A stretch of DNA of 64,000 bases from Flavobacterium sp. J372 (GTDB lineage: Bacteria; Bacteroidota; Bacteroidia; Flavobacteriales; Flavobacteriaceae). The notes beneath the pieces were generated by a model, which worked only from the letters and a program-made list of their open reading frames with translations, searched no databases and had not been told where the DNA came from. The stretch lies in NCBI RefSeq assembly GCF_024699965.1, contig NZ_JAJOMZ010000004.1, forward strand, positions 1,920,001 through 1,984,000. The letters run 5' to 3'. This document shows, piece after piece, positions 57,317 to 64,000 of the stretch. Numbering within the stretch: position 1 is the first letter of the stretch; each line of letters starts with the position of its first letter. The position numbers and the translations under genes are program-made.

Positions 57317-57695
57317 TTACGTCTTCAAGCATTTCTTTTGTAAGGGGCTTTGTCTTAAAATCTGAAAGCAAGCCATGAGTCCTGGCACGTACAATATCAT
57401 CAGGATTGTCAGATGTTGTAAGCATTACAACAATCATGGCATTCTGCAGGCTATTGTCAAGCAGTTTATAATGCTCTATGAACTCCCAGCCATCCATACC
57501 CGGCATGTTGATATCAAGAAAAATAAGTTCCGGCTGAAGAAGTTTGTTTCCTGCTTTTATGTGGTCAATTGCTGCCTGTCCTGATTCCATGGCAATAACT
57601 TCTTTGGCAGCATTATTCTTTCGAATTACCCGCTCATGGAAAAAATTGTCAATCTTATTATCATCAATAAGCATTATACAGTTAAGCTGCTTCAT
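57279..57695 (-). CDS. Response regulator (receiver domain only)
   Basis: The 138-residue protein is a stand-alone REC domain. The phosphoacceptor aspartate is in LIFLDINMPGMDGWEF; the conserved lysine is in FKTKPLTKEML. There is no output domain. The start overlaps the histidine kinase stop by 4 nt, so it is the partner of that kinase. Output may be by protein-protein contact. Confidence 0.9.
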   Translation of the reverse strand: MKQLNCIMLIDDNKIDNFFHERVIRKNNAAKEVIAMESGQAAIDHIKAGNKLLQPELIFLDINMPGMDGWEFIEHYKLLDNSLQNAMIVVMLTTSDNPDDIVRARTHGLLSDFKTKPLTKEMLEDVINTYCSESDCDC

Positions 57696-59610
57696 TGTGT
57701 AGTGAAATTTAATATTGTAAATATAAATGCTGTTCCTTTCCCCGGTTCAGACTCCACCCATATCTTGCCACCGTGCATTTCAGCAATTTTTTTGCAGTTT
57801 GCAAGGCCAATTCCGTGGCCTTCATAATCTTCCTCACGGTTAAGCCGCTGGAAAATATTAAAAATCCTGTCAAAATATTTAGGATCTATGCCAATGCCGT
57901 TATCAGAAACCGTGAATTGGTAAAAGCCTTTTAATTTTTTACAGCTGATTTCTATTTCAGGGGAAATATCTGGTTTACGGAATTTAATAGCATTGCTTAT
58001 CAGGTTCTGGAACAGCTGGCTGAGTTCGGTTTCATAAGTATAGGCTTCCGGCATTTTGCCGTGAACTGTGATGATTGCATCAGCCTCCTGAATCATGTTT
58101 TGAAGGTCTTCTTTTACATTTTCAATAAGCCGCCCTACATTGGTAAGCGTCATTTTTTTATTGCGCCCGAGCCTGCCAAAATCAAGCAGGGATTTCACAA
58201 TCCTGCTCATACGTTTAACCGTGCTTTTCACCGATGCGAGATGCATCTGCACTTCAGGATTGATTTCAGGGTAATCTTCCTCAATCATGTCAATGTAGTT
58301 AAGCACTGTTCTCAACGGTTCCTGCATGTCGTGTGACGATATGTAATTGAAATGTTCAAGTTCCTGGTTTTTAGACTGAAGCTCAAGCAGCTGGTCTTTA
58401 ATTATTTTTTCATTTTGTTTCCTGTGGCTTACATCTATTAGTGTAACGAGTGTTGCAGGCTCATCTTGTATTGTAAGCGGGCATACGATAACTTCAACAG
58501 GAAATTCTGTACCGTTTTTGTTATGTGAATATAACTCTTCATCTCTCCCGAAAGTCATTATTTCTTTACTTTCCTGCACAAGTTTCTGCCGTGTGTGGTA
58601 AATCTCGTGAAACCTTTGAGGTATTAAAATGGAAAGCTGTTCACCCACCAATATTTCACGGCTGTAGCCAAACATTCTTTCAGCCTGTTTATTTACAAGC
58701 ATTATTTTACCTTTTCCGTTTGTTTTGATAATGCTGTAAGGCGCAGAGTCAAGTATTATCTCTATATTTTCCTGGGCAGCCCTGTTTTTTGCTTCGTATT
58801 TATTTAAGGTAGCGGTGGTAAGCCATACAGATACGAGACTTATAATACAAAACACTACAATAAGCAGGGCAGTGCCAAATTCTACTTCAAAAAAATGATG
58901 TTTATGCGCTAAAAGCCTGATGTAGCCCGCTACCAATGTGGCGAAAAGTATCAGGAAAAAAGTTTTCTTGCCATAAGATGGCCAATCTGGTCTCCTGTAA
59001 AAATACCGGTAATCCCTATGGTTGGGTTAATAAAAGATGCACCAACCGAAAGCAATAAAAAGCCTATAGCGGAATAAATTGCCATGGCAGGGAAATATGT
59101 AAGGTTATAAAAACCCGGAACCTGGTAAATATGTCCTAAGAACACAATAAATGCAAAGAGTGTAATAATATGCAGAAGGCTTTGCGTAAATACTTTACGC
59201 TTACGATTATGGGCATTGTAAAATGCAGTCCCCAAAACTATGAAACATGCAGCTGTTTGAGGTGACATCTCAAGGATAAGGTTATTAATTAGAGGAATAT
59301 TGATTTGATATTCAAGTAATATATCCTGTAATACAGATAATGCACCGCAAGTAATGATTGCTAATGATAAGATCTTTATAACACGAGTGGTTAATGGCGA
59401 CTGCACACGCCTGAATAGCATAAGTAAAGTGACAGCACTTAAAATAAAACAGACTGCGGCATCTACAGCCATTGGCAAGTGGCCAAAATCTTCAGGTAAG
59501 AGAACTTGAGTTTTTAGCAGATGGCTGTGTATTATTACCCAGATGCACCAGGTAAAAATTATTAAACCTGAAAATAATATGAATTTTCCGTATTTGTTTT
59601 CGATAGGCAT
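57692..59610 (-). CDS. PAS-domain sensor histidine kinase, frameshifted
   Basis: Two frames (59610-58951 and 58936-57692) make one kinase of about 638 residues. The N-terminal half has about eight membrane helices (MASE-like), the last reconstructed as ARKLFFLILFATLVAGYIRL. The second frame carries a PAS domain (DSAPYSIIKTNGKGKIMLVN), the H-box FNYISSHDMQEPLRTVL and the HATPase motifs NLISNAIKFRKP, DNGIGID and HGIGLANCKKI. The break is at A6 (58956-58961); one extra T on the coding strand restores the frame. It pairs with the response regulator downstream. Confidence 0.88.
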
Positions 59611-59746
59611 GGTAAAGGTCTAAACATTTACTAAAATATGAAAAATTTAATGACTATTTGTGATAATGAAAGTAAATATTGAATTATTATTATATTTTTT
59701 CACATATTAATTTGATTATTGAATAATAATGTATTTTCTGCATAAG

Positions 59747-59797
59747 TGTCAGTTTGTCATAATATGATGTCATATTTTTATATGGCATAAAGATTGT
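59747..59797 (+). promoter_or_regulatory. Possible sigma54-type promoter with TGTCA repeats upstream of dnaK
   Basis: TGGCATAAAGATTGT (59783-59797) resembles a -24/-12 sigma54 element (TGGCACnnnnnTTGCT), with GT where GC is expected at -12. Three TGTCA words precede it at 59747-59751, 59755-59759 and 59768-59772. No TAnnTTTG element occurs before dnaK, so it may be controlled by a different sigma factor. The rest of the 59611-59849 gap is AT-rich with nothing else recognised. Confidence 0.4.
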
Positions 59798-59849
59798 CTT
59801 ATACATGCCGAAGATTAAGAACAAAACTTACAAACATAAATTTTAAAAA

Positions 59850-61751
59850 ATGAGTAAAATAATCGGAATTGACTTAGGTACCACCAACTCATGTGTAGCC
59901 GTTATGGAAGGTAATGAGCCAGTTGTAATACCTAATGCTGAAGGAAAAAGAACAACCCCGTCAGTAATTGCTTTTGTTGAAGGCGGGGAAATAAAAGTTG
60001 GTGACCCGGCCAAAAGGCAGGCAGTGACCAACCCGACTAAAACTATTGCATCGATAAAGCGTTTTATGGGTAACAAGTACTCTGAAAGCAGCAAAGAAGC
60101 AAGCAATGTACCTTACAGTGTTGTAAAAGGTGATAATGACACGCCGCGTGTAGATATCAACGGAAGGCTTTACACACCGCAGGAATTGTCTGCCATGACA
60201 CTTCAGAAAATGAAGAAAACAGCTGAAGACTATCTGGGCACAACTGTAAGCGAAGCCGTTATTACTGTGCCCGCTTATTTTAACGATGCTCAGCGCCAGG
60301 CTACAAAAGAAGCCGGTGAGATTGCAGGCCTAAAAGTAAGGAGGATAATCAACGAGCCTACTGCGGCTGCATTGGCTTATGGCCTTGACAAAGCCGGTAA
60401 AGACCAGAAAATTGCAGTGTATGACCTTGGTGGCGGTACATTTGATATCTCTATCCTTGAATTGGGTGATGGCGTTTTTGAAGTACTTTCTACAAATGGT
60501 GATACCCACCTTGGGGGTGACGACTTTGACCAGGTGATCATTGACTGGCTTGCGAATGAGTTTAACAGTGAAGAAGGTGTTGACCTTAGGAAAGACCCTA
60601 TGGCGCTGCAACGCTTGAAAGAAGCTGCTGAAAAAGCTAAAATTGAGCTTTCATCGTCAACACAAACTGAAGTTAACCTTCCATATGTAACAGCTACAGC
60701 TTCAGGCCCTAAGCACTTGGTAAAAACACTTACAAGGGCTAAGTTTGAGCAATTGGCTGATGAACTTGTAAAACGTTCTATGCTGCCATGCGAAAAAGCG
60801 CTTAAAGATGCGGGCCTTTCAAAATCAGACATCGATGAGGTTATCCTTGTAGGTGGTTCTACACGTATCCCAAGGATTCAGGAAGAGGTTGAGAAATTCT
60901 TCGGCAAAAAACCTTCAAAAGGTGTTAATCCTGATGAAGTTGTGGCGATAGGCGCTGCTATACAAGGTGGTGTACTTACAGGCGACGTTAAAGATGTACT
61001 GCTGCTTGACGTAACTCCGCTATCACTAGGTATTGAAACTATGGGTGGTGTTATGACAAAGCTTATCGAGGCTAACACAACTATCCCAACAAAAAAATCA
61101 CAAGTGTTCTCTACAGCTGCAGATAACCAGCCGTCAGTTGAGATACACGTGCTTCAGGGAGAAAGGCCAATGGCTACCGACAACAAAACAATAGGACGTT
61201 TCCACCTTGACGGAATTCCGCCTGCACAGAGGGGTGTGCCACAAATTGAGGTAACGTTTGATATTGATGCCAACGGTATCATCAAAGTATCAGCTACAGA
61301 TAAAGGTACAGGCAAATCACACGACATTCGTATCGAAGCTTCTTCAGGGCTTACCCAGGAAGAAATCGAAAGGATGCGTAAAGAAGCTGAGGCCAATGCT
61401 GATGCTGACAAAGCTGCAAAAGAAAGAGTGGAAAAGCTTAATGAGGCTGACTCTATGATTTTCCAAACCGAAAAGCAATTGAATGAGTTTGGCGATAAGC
61501 TAAGCGATGCCAACAAGCAGCCGATACAAACCGCGCTTGATGAGCTTAAGAAAGCTTATGAAACTAAAGATGTAGCGACTATACAGCCGGCGCTTGACAA
61601 GATAAACGAAGCTTGGAAAGCAGCATCTGAAGAAATATACAAAGCCCAGGCTGAAGGCCAGCAAGGCGGTGCACAACAGGCACAACCTGAAGGTAATGCT
61701 GAGCCACAAGGCGACAACGTACAAGATGTTGACTTTGAAGAAGTGAAGTAA
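59850..61751 (+). CDS. dnaK: Molecular chaperone DnaK (Hsp70)
   Basis: The 633-residue Hsp70 begins [15 protein letters not shown]. Other motifs are the phosphate loop [23 protein letters not shown], the linker-adjacent [18 protein letters not shown] and the C-terminal [20 protein letters not shown] (ends EEVK). All three domains are complete. No dnaJ or grpE is adjacent. A strong terminator follows. Confidence 0.98.
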   Translation: MSKIIGIDLGTTNSCVAVMEGNEPVVIPNAEGKRTTPSVIAFVEGGEIKVGDPAKRQAVTNPTKTIASIKRFMGNKYSESSKEASNVPYSVVKGDNDTPRVDINGRLYTPQELSAMTLQKMKKTAEDYLGTTVSEAVITVPAYFNDAQRQATKEAGEIAGLKVRRIINEPTAAALAYGLDKAGKDQKIAVYDLGGGTFDISILELGDGVFEVLSTNGDTHLGGDDFDQVIIDWLANEFNSEEGVDLRKDPMALQRLKEAAEKAKIELSSSTQTEVNLPYVTATASGPKHLVKTLTRAKFEQLADELVKRSMLPCEKALKDAGLSKSDIDEVILVGGSTRIPRIQEEVEKFFGKKPSKGVNPDEVVAIGAAIQGGVLTGDVKDVLLLDVTPLSLGIETMGGVMTKLIEANTTIPTKKSQVFSTAADNQPSVEIHVLQGERPMATDNKTIGRFHLDGIPPAQRGVPQIEVTFDIDANGIIKVSATDKGTGKSHDIRIEASSGLTQEEIERMRKEAEANADADKAAKERVEKLNEADSMIFQTEKQLNEFGDKLSDANKQPIQTALDELKKAYETKDVATIQPALDKINEAWKAASEEIYKAQAEGQQGGAQQAQPEGNAEPQGDNVQDVDFEEVK

Positions 61752-61775
61752 TCTTTAGATAAAGATGATAGATAA

Positions 61776-61807
61776 AAAACGCCCGGTGATTGCCGGGCGT
61801 TTTTTTT
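61776..61807 (+). terminator. Rho-independent terminator after dnaK
   Basis: AACGCCCGG pairs with CCGGGCGTT around TGATTG, followed by a T-run. A repeat-like spacer follows before the convergent gene. Confidence 0.95.
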
Positions 61808-61852
61808 ATTACTTTTCTTTAGGATAAGTCAGCTAAAATCTCCTTTTGGAGA

Positions 61853-63094
61853 TTAAGGGGCTATCTTCAGCCCCAATACCTCAATATACCCTTTATTCTG
61901 GAAATTATTTTGATAGCGGGAGTTTTCAATAAACTGGTTTAAAGCATTCTGAACTTTTACCCTGTCCGGCATATTCTTGCGGATGTTCTCAAACGAACTA
62001 CGGTCGCTTTCGGCATATTTAGTAATCAGCGGCCAGTCGGTAGGCTGGGCAAAATTCATGATGCCCTTGGTATTGTCCATCTTTTTATATGGCCAATAAG
62101 CCCAATGAATATTATTTTTCTCTAACAAAATCCTGAAATCACGCACCCATTCGTCTGTGTTTTCACCAGTCTCACCAATATATATAGGTACATTGTGCTT
62201 GTCGCGGAAATTTATATAATCCTGTACCGCACCCTGATTGATATCAAACCAGTATTTATGGAATTCATATACTATATTGTCATCAAGAATTTCTTCAAAC
62301 ACGCCAAAATCCCCTGCCCATATTGAACCGTTCAGGTATAGTGTATGCTTTTTGTCTACCGACCGTATATCCTTTACCATGCGTTTGTAAAGCAAGTGCA
62401 GCCTGTGGTTGTAATCAGGTATTTGTTCTTTAAAATAGTGCGCTAACGGCTCATTAATGATGTCGTAACCCAGAATAATAGGATCATCTTTGTATTTACC
62501 AGCAATCTTCATCCAGATGGCGCTCATTTCATCTTGTGCTGATTGGCTGAAGTAGAGCCAGGGGTAGCCATAGCTGTCGTCAATATTATCGCCTGTCTGC
62601 CCGCCGGGTGCACAATGCATATCGAGCAACACATACAGGTTTTCCTGCCGGCACCATTCAATAACACGGTCAAAATACTCAAAGCCGGCATTGCGCTTAC
62701 CCATATACAAATCATTGGTAAAAAGCTTGTAATGAAAAGGCAGGCGAAGATGGTTACAGCCTATGCGCTTCAGGTACTTTATGTCATCATGAGTAATATA
62801 AGAGTCAAGGTATTTATGCCAGAATAAGGCCAGGCTGTCCGGACCGACCATCTCGTGGAGCAACTCATCAATCTTACGCGGTGAACTTACCTTACCCATC
62901 TTAAACATATAACCTTCAGGTACTAGCCAGTTGCCAAGGTTTGTACCTTTTAGCATTATAGGCTTTCCTTGGGGATTAAGAATGTTTTGTCCTTGTGTTT
63001 TAGAAATAGTGCCCGAGTATGAGGATTTTGTGGTGCTGCATGATGAGAATGCTATTAAAATTCCAAAGAACACATAGATGTAAAAGTTTTTCAT
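61853..63094 (-). CDS. GH5-type glycoside hydrolase lipoprotein
   Basis: The 413-residue protein has a lipobox (IAFSSCSTT; Cys19) and a GH5-like TIM barrel. KGTNLGNWLVPEGYM and NHLRLPFHYKLF open the barrel. The acid/base glutamate is in ILGYDIINEPLAHYF and the nucleophile in IYIGETGENTDEWV. It probably cleaves beta-linked glucans or mannans at the cell surface or in the periplasm. It is 8 nt downstream of the next gene on the same strand. Confidence 0.9.
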   Translation of the reverse strand: MKNFYIYVFFGILIAFSSCSTTKSSYSGTISKTQGQNILNPQGKPIMLKGTNLGNWLVPEGYMFKMGKVSSPRKIDELLHEMVGPDSLALFWHKYLDSYITHDDIKYLKRIGCNHLRLPFHYKLFTNDLYMGKRNAGFEYFDRVIEWCRQENLYVLLDMHCAPGGQTGDNIDDSYGYPWLYFSQSAQDEMSAIWMKIAGKYKDDPIILGYDIINEPLAHYFKEQIPDYNHRLHLLYKRMVKDIRSVDKKHTLYLNGSIWAGDFGVFEEILDDNIVYEFHKYWFDINQGAVQDYINFRDKHNVPIYIGETGENTDEWVRDFRILLEKNNIHWAYWPYKKMDNTKGIMNFAQPTDWPLITKYAESDRSSFENIRKNMPDRVKVQNALNQFIENSRYQNNFQNKGYIEVLGLKIAP

Positions 63095-63102
63095 AACCTG
63101 TA

Positions 63103-63738
63103 TTAGTTGTATGACTCAATATTTTTATTTCGCAAAATTGTTCGTATCACACTAAACAACACATCAGTATTCCAATCTTCAAAATAATTATGTATACTGT
63201 TTATATCGCTCGGATTCTCTTTTGAATATATAGCGAAATATGTTGCATAACTATTCGTTCTCACACATTCCCAAGGGATGAATATTTCCTTTTGCCATAC
63301 CGTACGATCAATTTTTATTATGATTCCGACATATGTAAAAACTACATTTCCAATGGAGAATTCAATCCCTGCAGAAAAAAGATTCAGGTAGCTGGAAACC
63401 ATTTCTGAAAAATGATATTCCCATAGGTTTTCAAGGATATCAAGATAATTTTGATGTAGGCTTTTTACGTTTCTTCCGAAATACGATTTAAAATTTATTT
63501 TAAGGATTTCACCTTTAAAATTTTTAATCTCTATTATGTACTCACGCCCAAACGTAATGTGGTATTGCATCCAACTGATACCAAAACGATACTCGCTTAT
63601 CTCTTCTTTAAAAAAAGTAGTGAAGGTTTCATTAATCCTATTCTTATTCTCAAAGGAAATCTCTTCACGGTTAATGATTAGCTTGCGGGGAATAGAATCG
63701 CTAATTCCTCGCTTTATGATAGCTTCAAAGGCAGACAT
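63103..63738 (-). CDS. Protein of unknown function
   Basis: The 211-residue protein has no signal peptide or membrane helix. It is rich in aromatic and charged residues (NRINETFTTFFKEEISEYRFG, YHITFGREYIIEIKNF), with a mixed beta pattern that could be a PH-like domain. It is 8 nt upstream of the GH5 gene and 6 nt downstream of the 3'-partial gene, so it is probably co-transcribed. No family was recognised. Confidence 0.6.
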   Translation of the reverse strand: MSAFEAIIKRGISDSIPRKLIINREEISFENKNRINETFTTFFKEEISEYRFGISWMQYHITFGREYIIEIKNFKGEILKINFKSYFGRNVKSLHQNYLDILENLWEYHFSEMVSSYLNLFSAGIEFSIGNVVFTYVGIIIKIDRTVWQKEIFIPWECVRTNSYATYFAIYSKENPSDINSIHNYFEDWNTDVLFSVIRTILRNKNIESYN

Positions 63739-63744
63739 GATGAA

Positions 63745-64000
63745 CTACTCCTGCTCAGCCAGCAATTTCTTCGGGTCATACCCGAAAAGATGGTTTTGCT
63801 TGATAACTTCGGCAATACCTGCAGGGAGCATTTCTTCCCACCCTGATTTGCCTTTGCTAATCATTTTCAGCACTTCGCGCGAGAAGATGTCCAGGTTGTC
63901 TGCGTCAATATCTGTAAGGTCGATAACCTTTCCGTTGAATTTAAAGAACTTATACAATTCTTTCATACGCGGGTGCACCTTCAGGTTTTCAGAATCTATT
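63745..64000 (-). CDS. C-terminal part of an unidentified protein
   Basis: The frame is open to the right edge of the window (a GTG at 63978 is unlikely to be the start, because codons for IDSENLK precede it). The 85 visible residues include FFKFNGKVIDLTDIDADNL and EVLKMISKGKSGWEEML, ending FGYDPKKLLAEQE. I cannot identify the protein from its tail. Confidence 0.5.
   Translation of the reverse strand, partial: IDSENLKVHPRMKELYKFFKFNGKVIDLTDIDADNLDIFSREVLKMISKGKSGWEEMLPAGIAEVIKQNHLFGYDPKKLLAEQE

Overview
The window reads as chromosomal DNA of a flavobacterium (Bacteroidota, Flavobacteriia). Evidence: a fused lpxC-fabZ gene, secreted proteins with C-terminal type IX secretion (T9SS) sorting domains, a GldH-like lipoprotein, many TAnnTTTG -7 promoter elements, and spacers filled with low-complexity repeat words. 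sucC and sucD are at opposite ends on opposite strands. No rRNA, tRNA, CRISPR array, insertion sequence or prophage was recognised. One certain RNA gene, rnpB, is present.

Layout. 1-4.8 kb (+): lpxC-fabZ (cut by the window edge), lpxA, efp, an lpxD-like gene, an NTF2-like gene, sucD. 4.8-6.1 kb: a gene-poor stretch with a short minus-strand transcription unit and a 158-bp tandem repeat. 6.1-12 kb (-): a secreted protein, an AT-rich trlF-like ATPase gene, recG. 12-21.4 kb: a flavin monooxygenase, two large T9SS-exported proteins, a Gfo/Idh/MocA oxidoreductase, an MscS channel. 21.5-29.6 kb: M1 peptidase, VOC protein, a DUF3037/HipA-like pair, a predicted outer-membrane barrel, lysA, topoisomerase IB. 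29.7-32.4 kb: rnpB, a candidate ncRNA with a strong terminator, and an AT-rich orphan gene with a PD-(D/E)XK nuclease-like motif set. 32.4-46.4 kb: GldH-like and thioredoxin-fold lipoproteins, an ABC-F ATPase, pyrR-pyrB, rnz, pdxH, a polyphosphate cluster (SixA-like, ppk1, ppx, Crp/Fnr), an NAD(P)-dependent oxidoreductase, sucC. 46.6-64 kb: a repeat-bearing lipoprotein, dnaX, bestrophin, trmD, pheT, an M14 peptidase, a histidine kinase/response regulator pair, dnaK, a GH5 glycosidase, two unrecognised genes.

Seven genes (trlF-like, an EEP-nuclease/T9SS gene, an SDGT-repeat/T9SS gene, topoisomerase IB, bestrophin, pheT, histidine kinase) are each broken by a one-base indel in or beside a short homopolymer. 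pheT is essential, so most of these are probably base-calling errors. Each is annotated here as one gene with the break noted.

The best candidates for undescribed biology are the orphan nuclease-like gene at 30459-32360 with the unexplained terminated transcript before it, the trlF-like gene, the DUF3037/HipA-like pair, and the short unit at 5147-5342.
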